This document shows, one piece after another, positions 7,896-15,920 of a stretch of DNA of 64,000 nucleotides. Below the pieces are notes generated by a model, which was not told the origin of the DNA, ran no database searches, and saw only the letters and a program-made list of their open reading frames with translations. The translations under genes and the position numbers were made by a program. Source of the stretch: Synergistaceae bacterium. Its GTDB lineage: Bacteria > Synergistota > Synergistia > Synergistales > Aminobacteriaceae. Each line of letters starts with the position of its first letter. The stretch's first letter is position 1. The stretch spans positions 1-64,000 of the forward strand of contig JAFSSM010000015.1 of assembly GCA_017451025.1 (NCBI GenBank), read 5' to 3'.

Positions 7896-7979
7896 TTTTC
7901 TGCACACTTCCTTTAGCATAAAAGATATGGATAGCTGAATTATAACCGTCTATATGATTTTTCTGCAAGCAATATATCA

Positions 7980-8011
7980 TTGTCAACCCGTATTAACTTT
8001 TTGGTTTACAG
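7980..8011 (+). promoter_or_regulatory. BirA operator of the birA-bioY operon
   Basis: TTGTCAACC (7980-7988), a 14-base spacer and GGTTTACAG (8003-8011) match the known BirA box, an inverted TTGTNAACC/GGTTNACAA pair. BirA dimers loaded with biotinyl-AMP bind such sites. The right half overlaps the likely -35 element, so binding would block transcription of birA and bioY. Confidence 0.88.
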
Positions 8012-8033
8012 TCCAGAGAGAAAGTGCTATAAA
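8005..8033 (+). promoter_or_regulatory. Promoter of birA-bioY
   Basis: TTTACA (8005-8010), 17 bases, then TATAAA (8028-8033) preceded by TG one base before it (extended -10). The expected start point near 8040 is only about five bases before the birA ATG at 8045, so the transcript would be leaderless; no Shine-Dalgarno sequence is visible before that ATG. Confidence 0.7.
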
Positions 8034-8044
8034 TATTTCCCATC

Positions 8045-9025
8045 ATGAAGACAAAATTATTACGCTACTTAGAAGCCAGACGAGGAGAGTTTGTCTCCGG
8101 TGAATCTCTTGCCGAAAAGTTAGGGGTAACGCGTTCAGCTGTGTGGAAAGCTATAGCTTCGTTGAGGAAGGAGGGGCACATAATCGATGCCGCAACGAAC
8201 AAGGGCTATAAGCTGATGAGTGAAAGTGATACCCTCACAGAGGAAGGGATACGCCAGAACTTGAGGGAGGGTTCACGTGTAAGGAGGATAATCTGCCTCG
8301 ACGAAGTAGACTCCACGAATAATTACGCGAAACGCCTTGCCCTCACAGGGGCGGAACACGGAACGCTTGTAGTTGCTGACCGTCAGACAGCAGGACGTGG
8401 AAGATACGGCCACACGTTCGAGTCGCCAGCTGGGACCGGGCTGTACATGTCGCTGATACTCAAGCCAAAAGTTGACGCAGAACGTTTCCAGATGATAACG
8501 ATAGCTGATGCAGTGGCTGTGTGTCTTGGAGTTGAACACCTTTATCCTGAAGCTCAAAGGGAATTGGGCATAAAGTGGGTGAACGATATTTTCTTCAGGG
8601 GAAGGAAAATTGCGGGAATACTCACCGAAGCAGTAACCGGCTTTGAGAGCGGGGAGATAGAGAGCGTCGTTACGGGAATAGGTATCAATGTATCGACGAA
8701 GAATTTTTCTGCAGAAACAGCAGGGTCAATTTTTTGTGAGGGGGAATGTCCGTTCAGGCGGGATAAGCTGTGCGCTCTAGTAGCTGACGGAGTGATGGAT
8801 TTTGCTGAGGATTTGGGCACACCTGCCCTCATCAACACTTACCGAGAACGTTCAATCCTGACGGGCCAGGACATAACCTACATGAAGAACGAGGCCAAGT
8901 GTACAGGCCATGTTGAGGGAATTGACGATACTGGCGGGCTTGTGATTCAGAACGAGGCGGGCAAACTCGAAACGCTTCGAAGCGGCGAGGTCTTCATGGT
9001 AAGAACGGAGGAAAAGACTTCATGA
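8045..9025 (+). CDS. birA: Biotin--protein ligase and biotin operon repressor
   Basis: A 326-residue class II BirA. Residues 1-60 form a winged helix-turn-helix (LAEKLGVTRSAVWKAIASLR). The central ligase domain has the biotinyl-AMP loop as GRGRYGHTF, preceded by VDSTNNYAKRLA, and KWVNDIFFRGRKIAGILTE holds the catalytic lysine region. A small C-terminal SH3-like domain ends the protein. It attaches biotin to carboxylase or decarboxylase carrier domains and represses biotin genes when biotin is plentiful. The operator upstream shows autoregulation. It overlaps bioY by ATGA, and no biotin synthesis genes are seen here, so the cell may rely on uptake. Confidence 0.95.
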   Translation: MKTKLLRYLEARRGEFVSGESLAEKLGVTRSAVWKAIASLRKEGHIIDAATNKGYKLMSESDTLTEEGIRQNLREGSRVRRIICLDEVDSTNNYAKRLALTGAEHGTLVVADRQTAGRGRYGHTFESPAGTGLYMSLILKPKVDAERFQMITIADAVAVCLGVEHLYPEAQRELGIKWVNDIFFRGRKIAGILTEAVTGFESGEIESVVTGIGINVSTKNFSAETAGSIFCEGECPFRRDKLCALVADGVMDFAEDLGTPALINTYRERSILTGQDITYMKNEAKCTGHVEGIDDTGGLVIQNEAGKLETLRSGEVFMVRTEEKTS

Positions 9026-9561
9026 CCACAACGAAACAACTGACACTTTGCGCATTATTCGCGGCACTAATCGCGATAGGAACGCACATCAAGATACCGA
9101 CCCCGCTTCTGCCCTTGACCCTTCAGACGCTTTTTGTGGTTCTGTCCGGTCTGGTGCTTGGCCGAAAACTAGGAGCGGTGAGCGTGTGCGTGTATGCTGC
9201 CGCAGGAATAATCGGTATCCCTGTATTCACCGGCTCAGTGATGAATCCCACATTCGGGTATATTTTGGGGTTTATTCCTGGAGCGTGGCTTGCGGGATAT
9301 ATTGCCGAAAAATTCAGGCCGTGCTATTGGACGTGGGTGTTCGGAGCGATTGCGGGAATAGCTGTGATTTATGCGCTAGGGATTCCGTACTACTATGTTA
9401 TGTCGAAATATTATCTGGGCAATGAACTAGGAGCTAAGACATTGCTGATGTACTTTGTACTTATGCCGTTACCTGGAGACATCGTGAAGAGTTTGTGTGC
9501 GGGGTTAATCGTGCAGAGGCTTGCGTTATTTTTCCCCGACAATTTCACGTGGAAGAGGTAG
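9022..9561 (+). CDS. bioY: Biotin transporter substrate-binding subunit
   Basis: This 179-residue membrane protein of the BioY family has about six hydrophobic segments and the family signatures IPLPLTLQTLFVVLSGLVLG-like (here LLPLTLQTLFVVLSGLVLG), GIPVFTG, PTFGYILGFIPGAWLAGYIA and the C-terminal FVLMPLPGDIVKSLCAGLI. BioY is the S component of ECF biotin transporters and can work alone or with shared EcfAAT. No ECF ATPase or T subunit is in this window. It overlaps birA by four bases, so it is under the BirA operator. A decayed copy follows directly. Confidence 0.94.
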   Translation: MTTTKQLTLCALFAALIAIGTHIKIPTPLLPLTLQTLFVVLSGLVLGRKLGAVSVCVYAAAGIIGIPVFTGSVMNPTFGYILGFIPGAWLAGYIAEKFRPCYWTWVFGAIAGIAVIYALGIPYYYVMSKYYLGNELGAKTLLMYFVLMPLPGDIVKSLCAGLIVQRLALFFPDNFTWKR

Positions 9562-9567
9562 AACGCC

Positions 9568-9805
9568 GTGAAGAATACGAAAAATCTTGTGCTTTGCGCA
9601 CTATTCGCGGAGCTAATCGCGAGCGGTGAGTGTTTGCGTGTATGTTATTGCAGGAGCTTGGACCGCCGGATATATTGCCGAAAAATTCAGGCCGTGCTAT
9701 TTGACGTGGCTTGCCGCCGGTGCACTGATTAAGTGCTTTGCGGCCGGATTGATTGTGCAGAGATTGGCTGTCTTGTTCCCTGATTCTTTCACCTGGAAAC
9801 GCTAA
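9568..9805 (+). pseudogene. Decayed tandem copy of bioY
   Basis: From GTG 9568 the sequence repeats the start of bioY (KNTKNLVLCALFAELIA against TTKQLTLCALFAALIA). It then jumps to the SVCVY region, to GAWxAGYIAEKFRPCY and to the end LIVQRLAxLFPDxFTWKR. Three internal blocks of the intact gene are missing, and the first join shifts the frame. A reading frame of 59 residues from GTG 9626 to 9805 joins the last three blocks but lacks the transporter core. It is a duplication followed by deletions. Confidence 0.88.
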
Positions 9806-9836
9806 AAAATTACCCCCCTCACTTTTGCAGGGGGGC
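9804..9836 (-). terminator. Terminator of the TPR-ParA operon
   Basis: On the minus strand GCCCCCCTGCAAAAGTGAGGGGGG forms a six-to-seven-pair stem, followed by TAATTTTTT. It lies directly behind the ParA-type gene and also faces the bioY remnant. Confidence 0.75.
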
Positions 9837-9846
9837 TTCTCACCGT

Positions 9847-11268
9847 TTATTCATACGTGATGAACACTTCAGCAGACCCTTCATACTCGTCCATCTTGAG
9901 CACGCACCTCATCGGGTCAATTATCTGGTCAGAATAAGCGACAGGCCAGAACGAATCCCTTTCGTCATTGAGCACGTAGAACTTGTAGCGTTCCTTGTCG
10001 CAATCCTCGAAGTCGTCCCGCAATGTTCCCGCGTCAATTTCACCGCGAGAAATATCGTTTACGTTGCCGAGAATCTGCCGCCACATAGCCCTGTGTTTTT
10101 CCGGCAGCATCCCAAGAACTGACTGCTTGATGCCCTCCTCGTAATCACCGAGTGTTTTTTGGGTGTACTGTACCGGCGGTTTGGGCTGTTCGGGTTCTTC
10201 AGGAACAGGTACAGGGGGTTCCGGAGCTTCCTGAAGTGCCGCGGCGATGTCCTCAGGTGCAATTTCCAGCTCAGGCTCTATTTCCGGTGCCTTCTCAAGC
10301 TCCACAGGCTCCGGCTCTGGAGTTTCCTGCGGAGTTATTGCTTCTGGTTCCGGTTCTGGAATTTCTGGCGGAATTACAGGCTCAGGCTCGGGGTCCGGCT
10401 CGGGAATCGTCGCAATGGGTTCCGGCTCGGGTGTCTTTATGGCTCTGCGGACCGGTTCACGCTTCGGCACATCATGGGTTTCTATTTTTGCGCTTGACGG
10501 TGCACGGCCTGACGATAACTTGCCCAAAAGTTCCTGTGCGGCATCATGATAACACTCTGCTCCTTTGGACTTCGGCGAGTACTCGAATATCGACATCCCC
10601 ATACTCGACGCTTCAACCAGGCTCACGTTCTGCCGTATGCAGTTCCGGAAAAGCACATCCCCGAAAGATTTTCCGACTTCCTCGAAGACCTGGCGCACTA
10701 TTGAGAGTCTCGGGTTGTAGTTGGTCATCAGGATACCGCATATCTCCAGCTTCGGGTTTAACCTCTCGCGCAGAACAGGCATAGCATCACTGAGCAGGCG
10801 AAGCCCGAACAGGCTGTAGAACCCTCCGTCCATCGGGACAATGATTTTGTCGCTGGCACAGAGGACATTCCGCGTAAAAACTCCCAATTGAGGAGGGCTG
10901 TCCAGAAGGATGAAGTCGTATCTGTCCGGCTCAACCTGTTTGAGAGCATCGCGCAATGCCTCGTTGCTGTTGACGGGGCTTTGGTTGTTGAGTTCCGCCA
11001 TCGCGAGGTTCAGACAGCTCGGAATGATGTCTACGTTCTCCTTCCGGCGGATAATGTCATCCCACGATGCTCCGCCGCTCAACAAATCAAAGACCTGTGC
11101 TTCTGTCTCCGAAGGAGTTACCCCGAAACCTGCGCTTAAGTTGCTTTGCGGGTCCATGTCAACGACAGCAACTTTGCGGCCCATTTTTGCGAGAGCTACA
11201 GCGATGTTCTGGCAGGCTGTAGTTTTCCCGACTCCTCCTTTGAGGTTGCAGAATCCTATTGTTATCAC
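9847..11268 (-). CDS. ParA-family ATPase with long Pro/Glu linker and extra C-terminal domain
   Basis: A 473-residue protein. Residues 1-250 are a complete ParA/Soj ATPase: deviant Walker A KGGVGKTT (about 10-17), DMDPQSNLS, Walker B FILLDSPP. A linker of about 110 residues follows, made of PEPEP-type repeats. The last 100 residues, from TQKTLGDYEEGIK to the end, form a globular domain I do not recognise. ParA ATPases position DNA or protein cargo on the nucleoid. No parB or parS is nearby; instead the gene follows a secreted TPR protein with a one-base gap. This points to an orphan ParA, perhaps of the kind that places envelope or motility machinery, rather than the chromosome-segregation copy. 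Confidence 0.85.
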   Translation of the reverse strand: MITIGFCNLKGGVGKTTACQNIAVALAKMGRKVAVVDMDPQSNLSAGFGVTPSETEAQVFDLLSGGASWDDIIRRKENVDIIPSCLNLAMAELNNQSPVNSNEALRDALKQVEPDRYDFILLDSPPQLGVFTRNVLCASDKIIVPMDGGFYSLFGLRLLSDAMPVLRERLNPKLEICGILMTNYNPRLSIVRQVFEEVGKSFGDVLFRNCIRQNVSLVEASSMGMSIFEYSPKSKGAECYHDAAQELLGKLSSGRAPSSAKIETHDVPKREPVRRAIKTPEPEPIATIPEPDPEPEPVIPPEIPEPEPEAITPQETPEPEPVELEKAPEIEPELEIAPEDIAAALQEAPEPPVPVPEEPEQPKPPVQYTQKTLGDYEEGIKQSVLGMLPEKHRAMWRQILGNVNDISRGEIDAGTLRDDFEDCDKERYKFYVLNDERDSFWPVAYSDQIIDPMRCVLKMDEYEGSAEVFITYE

Positions 11269-11269
11269 G

Positions 11270-13123
11270 CTAATTCCCCTGCCTTTTGATGAATGCTTCG
11301 ACTTCTGCGTTTTTATGCGTCTTCAGGCTTTCGCGGTAAAGGTCCAGTGCTTCCTTTACCTTGCCGGCCTTGTAGAGTGCATTGGCTTCGGTTATCTGCC
11401 TGTTCGCGGCATTTACTGCATCACGTTCTTTGATGAGAGCGTCGAGTTTCGCGACCCATCTCTTCATTTCGTCGGACGGGGCGATATTCTGGGCTTTTCT
11501 GTAGAGAGCGGCGGCCTCGTCAAGTTCTCCCTGAGCGTAAAGTGAATCTGCGGCCTGAATCATTTTCTGTGCATCAATTCTTGTGCCTATCCCGAAATCC
11601 TCCGGCCCTCTAATCACCGTATCAGGAGCGAGCCTGACGTTTCGGCTGAGCTGTCGGATTCTCTGGTTCGCTGTGTCGTTCTCCCACACCTTCATGCTCT
11701 CGTAATAGCGTTTAAGTGCTTCCTGATTCTGGTTGCGCCTCTGCAGGTCCTGGCCTTCACGGTTAAGGGCGTTGGCCTGGCGTTCACGCCTCGATATTAC
11801 GCTCTGCAGTTCCTCTATGTGCTGGCGGAGAGTTGCGTCGGGGTTGCTCTGCACGCTCGCCGCATAATGGTTAAGTGCCTCCTGCAACTTGCCCTCACGC
11901 TCAAGAGTATTGCCCTCGCCCGCATACCTGTCTGCGTCGGCAATAAGGGTGAGTCTGTTGCGTATTCTCTCCATTCTGTCCAGGACGGCATCGCTCGAAA
12001 CTAGGGCAATGCTCCGTGCATAATAGTCCAGAGCATCCTCGTACATGTTCTCGTTGTCGTAGGCACTTGCTGTGTCGCGAAGCCAATTCGCCTGCTGCTG
12101 AAGAAGTCTCTGCTCATTCACTTTGTGCTCGGCTTCGGAAATTTCCTCCGCGCCGCTGTCGATAGGCCAGATAACTTGAGCCGCGCGCAAATTCTTCAAC
12201 GCATCTTCGTAGAGCTGCCGGTTCTCGAGATTCTCTGCGTCCTCGCGGAGTTTCAGTGCCTTCGTGTAACGCGCATAGTTCGTTGACATTGCCCGCAGGC
12301 CTTCAGCAATTTCATTGTCTCTGGGCGACAACAGCGATGCTCTGCCCGCAAGTTCTACGGCCTCCGAATAATTCCTGCTCTCCCACAGAGCTTGAGACCT
12401 CTGCCAGTTCTGCCACGCCTCGCGCTCGCTCGCCGAGTCCTCGTACGTCGAAACAGGAAGGGTAATGTTCACCTTGCTTGCTCCGCTCCCGAGACGTACA
12501 CCGTTAGCGTTGAAGGCAGTAACTGCAATTTCGCTTTCGCCTGTACTTCCGCGCCTGATGAATATATCGTCGTTATCCTGGCTCATCAGTGCAGTAGCCG
12601 CGTCGCTCTCCCACTTGAACGTGTGTTTTCCCTTGAAGTTCGGGGCAAGGGATGCACGTAATTTTATCGGGGTATTTGCCATCAAAATATCAGGGCTTAG
12701 CACGTAGTTCGAGCGTTTTGAAGCATCCCACAAGGTAAGCGGTTTTTCCACAACAACAGCGACATTCACGGTGAACTCCTGCGGAGTAATGAGGGACTCT
12801 GTGCTGGAAATTACGTTGCCTTCCCTGTCAATGAACGACGCAATGACTCTGATGGGCTGAGTGTCGAGCGGGGTGAAGGCACATTCGCGTCCGCCTGCCC
12901 TGAGTGAAATTCTGTCTGGGTTCTGGCCTGCCGTCGGGCTGACCGACCATTCGACGGAACCTCCTGACGGAATGCCGGATGCATCGACTGTGATTACTGT
13001 CTGTTCGCCGACGTGTGCTTCACCGTTTGCGATAATTCTGGGGGAAGCGGCGAGAACCGGCGGAGCAAAGTAAAGTAAGAGAGTGAGCAGGAGTACGTGC
13101 TTGTTAAAAGGTTTTATGCGCAT
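11270..13123 (-). CDS. Exported TPR-repeat protein
   Basis: A 617-residue protein with a signal peptide (MRIKPFNKHVLLLTLLLYF, cleavage near VLAAS). Residues about 28-230 hold one or two beta-rich, Ig-like segments (GEAHVGEQTVITVDASGIPSGG). From about 235 to the end are helical pairs with the TPR spacing, such as NYSEAVELAGRASLLSP, QLYEDALKNLRAAQVIWP, ENMYEDALDYYARSIALVS, GKLQEALNHYAASVQSNP and GELDEAAALYRKAQNIAP; I count about eight units. TPR stacks are protein-binding scaffolds. The chosen ATG follows AGGAGG; a TTG one codon earlier is possible. It is in an operon with the ParA-type gene, yet one protein is exported and the other cytoplasmic, so a shared complex would have to be indirect. 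Confidence 0.82.
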   Translation of the reverse strand: MRIKPFNKHVLLLTLLLYFAPPVLAASPRIIANGEAHVGEQTVITVDASGIPSGGSVEWSVSPTAGQNPDRISLRAGGRECAFTPLDTQPIRVIASFIDREGNVISSTESLITPQEFTVNVAVVVEKPLTLWDASKRSNYVLSPDILMANTPIKLRASLAPNFKGKHTFKWESDAATALMSQDNDDIFIRRGSTGESEIAVTAFNANGVRLGSGASKVNITLPVSTYEDSASEREAWQNWQRSQALWESRNYSEAVELAGRASLLSPRDNEIAEGLRAMSTNYARYTKALKLREDAENLENRQLYEDALKNLRAAQVIWPIDSGAEEISEAEHKVNEQRLLQQQANWLRDTASAYDNENMYEDALDYYARSIALVSSDAVLDRMERIRNRLTLIADADRYAGEGNTLEREGKLQEALNHYAASVQSNPDATLRQHIEELQSVISRRERQANALNREGQDLQRRNQNQEALKRYYESMKVWENDTANQRIRQLSRNVRLAPDTVIRGPEDFGIGTRIDAQKMIQAADSLYAQGELDEAAALYRKAQNIAPSDEMKRWVAKLDALIKERDAVNAANRQITEANALYKAGKVKEALDLYRESLKTHKNAEVEAFIKRQGN

Positions 13124-13202
13124 CAAGAAAATTTCCTCCTTCGAGAATAAGTAAGTGTGTGAATTTTTGTGTATAGTTTGTGATGTGATTATACCCTAAA
13201 AC

Positions 13203-13230
13203 TTCAAGCCTGTACCTGCGATGCTATAAT
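13203..13230 (+). promoter_or_regulatory. Promoter upstream of the heptamer-repeat ORF
   Basis: TATAAT at 13225-13230 is preceded by TGC, an extended -10, with a poor -35 (TTCAAG, 13203-13208) 16 bases upstream. The transcript would start near 13237 and cover the 44-codon leader ORF and the O-acetyltransferase genes. Confidence 0.65.
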
Positions 13231-13276
13231 ACCTTTCGTATTTCACAAAAACTTTTTCGCAAAGGAGCTTGACGTA

Positions 13277-13411
13277 ATGATTCTGCACGTGTATAATCGC
13301 ACATCGCACATCGCACATCGCACATCGCACATCGCACATCGCACATCGCCTAACTATGCCCTTCTGACAGCAAGCATATCTTCTCCTCGTGAACGGGGGG
13401 AAGTGCAGTGA
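13277..13411 (+). CDS. Small leader ORF containing a 7-bp repeat
   Basis: A 44-codon frame begins at ATG 13277 with AAAGGAG nine bases upstream, and ends at TGA 13409-13411, which overlaps the GTG start of the next gene as GTGA. Its middle is the translated heptamer repeat (RTSHIAH units). The frame has no other stop, whereas the other two frames close right after the repeat (TAA at 13351, TGA at 13365). Because the unit is 7 bp, each gain or loss of a unit changes the frame, so only one repeat number in three keeps this frame open to the overlap. The peptide itself need have no function. Small size and lack of known homologues keep the confidence moderate. Confidence 0.55.
   Translation: MILHVYNRTSHIAHRTSHIAHRTSPNYALLTASISSPRERGEVQ
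13296..13350 (+). repeat. Seven-copy tandem heptamer (ATCGCAC)n
   Basis: Seven perfect copies of ATCGCAC run from 13296 to 13344, with a partial eighth (ATCGCC) to 13350. It is a short-unit tandem array of the kind that changes length by slippage. It starts at a second TATAAT-like sequence (13292-13297) and lies inside the leader ORF in front of the MBOAT gene. Confidence 0.95.
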
Positions 13412-14757
13412 GTTTCAGTTCCTACGAGTTCATCTTCCTGTTTCTCCCGATAACCCTAACGATATTCTTTACCCTTCCCGCAAAATTAGCCTCTATATGG
13501 CTCATAATTGCCTCTCTGTTCTTCTACGGGACGTTGAACCTGCAATCACTACCTCTTCTCATCATTTCAGTCATCGTGAATTATGTTTTGTCGCTCAGAG
13601 TTTCGCGCTCAAGAGTGGTGCTGATTCTTGGCCTGGCCTTCAACTTCGGACTGCTCGCCTGCTTCAAGCTCATTGACGCTCTGCCTCTGGGAATATCCTT
13701 CTGGACGTTCACGCAGAGTGCATACCTTGTTGACGTGTACAGGGGCGGTTCGGGAGCGTCCGGGCTTGCAGAATACGGCAGGCATGTTACGTTTTTCGGG
13801 TGCATAACTTCGGGGCCGATTGCCCGTTTCAACGAGACATGCCCTAAATTCACAGCAGACTATGACGCAATTGCCAGAGGATTGACGCTGTTTGTGCTTG
13901 GCCTGTTCAAGAAGGCAGCTATAGCTGACGGTCTGGCCAAGACGGTTAATGTGCTTTTTGCGGCATCGGGAATTTTGACGTTCTTTGAGGCATGGCTTGC
14001 AGGTGTGGGTTACGCAATGCAGCTGTACTTCGATTTTTCGGGCTATAGCGATATGGCAATCGGAATAGGCTTAATGTTCGGAATGAGTTTGCCGCAAAAT
14101 TTCGCCTCGCCGTATAAATCCCTGAGCATTATAGATTTCTGGAGACGCTGGCACATGAGTCTGGGTGCGTGGGTGAGGGATTACCTGTACATTCCGCTTG
14201 GAGGGAGCAGGTGCGGAGAGCTGAAACGTACCCGCAACGTTATGCTGGCGATGCTATTTACGGGATTGTGGCACGGATTGGGCTGGACGTTCGTGGTGTG
14301 GGGGGCAGTGCATGGAGTCCTGCTTGCGGTAAATCACTGGTGGCGGAAACATGGCGTGAAGATTCCCGTGATTGTGTCGTGGGTGATGACGTTCGCAGCT
14401 GTGGTGATGTTGTGGGTGATGTTCCGTGCTGAAAGCCTGAACGAAGCAGGGAAGATATTTGCGTCGATGGTTGATTTGCGGAATATTGCCCTGCCTGCAA
14501 AACTTAGCGGGTATTTGGGATTTCTGGAGAACTGGGGAATATCTTTCGTGAAGTTCGTTCCGCTTGAGGGAGGGTTCTTCAAGAACAGCCTGTATGTCTT
14601 TGCGCTGATGCTCTGGACGTTATTTGCACCCAACACTCAGCAGGTTATGGCAGGCTTCCGGCCAAGTGCAAAGTGGGTTGTTGTTGTGGCGGTACTTGCA
14701 GTGATGGCGTTCTGGAACTTCTCGGGAATATCCGATTTCCTGTACTTCAGGTTCTGA
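13408..14757 (+). CDS. MBOAT-family O-acyltransferase (AlgI-like)
   Basis: A 449-residue polytopic membrane protein of the AlgI/DltB family with about ten hydrophobic segments. YFDFSGYSDMAIGIGLMFG, the RRWHMSLGAWVRDYLYIPLG motif and the conserved histidine segment LWHGLGWTFVVWGAVHG are diagnostic. Such proteins pass an acetyl group across the cytoplasmic membrane for O-acetylation of exported polysaccharide, with an SGNH partner, which is encoded next. It starts with GTG 13408 after GGGGGAAG and overlaps the repeat-containing leader ORF by four bases. It is about 50-70 residues shorter than AlgI, mainly at the N-terminus. Which polymer is acetylated is not evident; no alginate genes are present. 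Confidence 0.9.
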   Translation: MSFSSYEFIFLFLPITLTIFFTLPAKLASIWLIIASLFFYGTLNLQSLPLLIISVIVNYVLSLRVSRSRVVLILGLAFNFGLLACFKLIDALPLGISFWTFTQSAYLVDVYRGGSGASGLAEYGRHVTFFGCITSGPIARFNETCPKFTADYDAIARGLTLFVLGLFKKAAIADGLAKTVNVLFAASGILTFFEAWLAGVGYAMQLYFDFSGYSDMAIGIGLMFGMSLPQNFASPYKSLSIIDFWRRWHMSLGAWVRDYLYIPLGGSRCGELKRTRNVMLAMLFTGLWHGLGWTFVVWGAVHGVLLAVNHWWRKHGVKIPVIVSWVMTFAAVVMLWVMFRAESLNEAGKIFASMVDLRNIALPAKLSGYLGFLENWGISFVKFVPLEGGFFKNSLYVFALMLWTLFAPNTQQVMAGFRPSAKWVVVVAVLAVMAFWNFSGISDFLYFRF

Positions 14758-14772
14758 GAGGAGGAATTAACC

Positions 14773-15834
14773 TTGAGCACAAGAAAATATGTGTTTAGCG
14801 TTACGCTGGTTATGTATGCATTTATGGCGGTTAATCTTGTACTGTGGTATGGACTTACCCGTGAAGTTTTCGGCATGAAGGACATGAACCGAATGGGCGG
14901 CACAAAGACACCCGAAGCCCTGACAGGAAACGTCAGCTACACAAAACATCACACCGAACTTGCAGAATATATCGCCTCAGGCAGGCACGAATCGTTTGAT
15001 GTTCTGACACTCGGCGACTCCTTCTCGAACGGCAAGAATAATTATCAGGACTACCTGGTAAATCGTTACGGCCTGAGGGTCATTAACGTCCGCATAAAGT
15101 ATCATTGCCTTGAGGACCTGTACATGCTGCTTAATGCGGGAATCGTCGATGAGATTAGTCCTAGAGTTGTGATTCTGGAGAGTGTTGAACGCAGTGTGCA
15201 GGGCAGGCTCGGCATGGAGAGCAAATTTTCTCAGGACACAGACCGCAAAACAATAATCAACGTTTTGCTGAATCAGGCAGACAAATCCCCGAAAATTTCA
15301 ACAGCATCAGCAGGAATATTTGAACCGGTTTTAGTCAAATGGAATATTACGTTTCTCTTCAACAGGCTGTACCGCTTTCTGCACCCCGAACAACTCAGCC
15401 CCGAAGTCTACATCACGAAACTTGACCGCCCCTTCTTCACCAATCCAGGCCACGAAAATACACTCATGCATTACTGGGAAGACCTCGAATACCTCAAAAA
15501 CCCTCTCAATGCTGAAATGGTCAACCAGAATCTCAACAACGCCGCCCGTCTCCTCAAAGCTAAGGGCATAAAGTTAATCTTCTTCGCCGCCGCAGACAAA
15601 TACGACCTCTATTACCCCTACCTCACAGACAAGAAAGGCCGCCCCGAAAATCCCTTCTTCAAAGAAATGCGCGAAGTTCAGGGAAAAGAGTATGTGTTCG
15701 TTGACGCAATGAGTGTTCTGCGTGAAGCTCTGGCCAGAGGTGAACAAGATGTTTATTGGATGGGCGATACTCATTGGAGCTGGAAGGGAATCAAAATTGT
15801 CTGCGATGAAATGGTGAAACACATTATCCCGTAA
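14773..15834 (+). CDS. SGNH-type acetyltransferase partner (AlgJ/AlgX-like)
   Basis: A 353-residue protein starting at TTG 14773 (GAGGAGGAAT upstream). An N-terminal hydrophobic segment (about residues 8-27) anchors it or acts as a signal. The catalytic features are the nucleophile block VLTLGDSFSNG near residue 80 and the C-terminal DTHWSWKG motif, which supplies the Asp/His pair, as in AlgJ/AlgX/DHHW proteins. It would take acetyl groups supplied by the MBOAT protein and place them on a polysaccharide in the periplasm. Sixteen bases separate the two genes, and together they make a standard two-protein O-acetylation module. Substrate unknown. Confidence 0.87.
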   Translation: MSTRKYVFSVTLVMYAFMAVNLVLWYGLTREVFGMKDMNRMGGTKTPEALTGNVSYTKHHTELAEYIASGRHESFDVLTLGDSFSNGKNNYQDYLVNRYGLRVINVRIKYHCLEDLYMLLNAGIVDEISPRVVILESVERSVQGRLGMESKFSQDTDRKTIINVLLNQADKSPKISTASAGIFEPVLVKWNITFLFNRLYRFLHPEQLSPEVYITKLDRPFFTNPGHENTLMHYWEDLEYLKNPLNAEMVNQNLNNAARLLKAKGIKLIFFAAADKYDLYYPYLTDKKGRPENPFFKEMREVQGKEYVFVDAMSVLREALARGEQDVYWMGDTHWSWKGIKIVCDEMVKHIIP

Positions 15835-15842
15835 TGCATTCG

Positions 15843-15872
15843 TTGAATTAGTAATGAGAAATACGGTAAAAT
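15843..15872 (+). promoter_or_regulatory. Probable glgB promoter
   Basis: TTGAAT (15843-15848), 18 bases, TAAAAT (15867-15872). The start site would be about 40 bases before the glgB ATG, which has AAGGAGG upstream. Confidence 0.5.
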
Positions 15873-15920
15873 CTATGCACCCAATCAATTCACATTTTTC
15901 ATAAGGAGGCAGATTGTTTT

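Noticed and set aside
9626-9805. The 59-codon bioY-like frame as a functional mini-transporter
   Set aside because: It lacks the PLTLQT and GIPVF regions needed for the BioY fold, and joins blocks at clear deletion points.
10152-10784. Long plus-strand frame of 210 codons opposite the ParA-type gene
   Set aside because: It mirrors the Pro/Glu repeat linker of the minus-strand gene, has no ribosome-binding site, and its Gln/Val/Leu-Pro composition is an antisense effect.
9847-11268. Chromosome-partition parA marking the replication origin
   Set aside because: No parB, parS-like palindromes, dnaA or gid genes are nearby.
13296-13350. CRISPR array
   Set aside because: The units are 7 bp and directly adjacent, without spacers; it is a simple tandem repeat.
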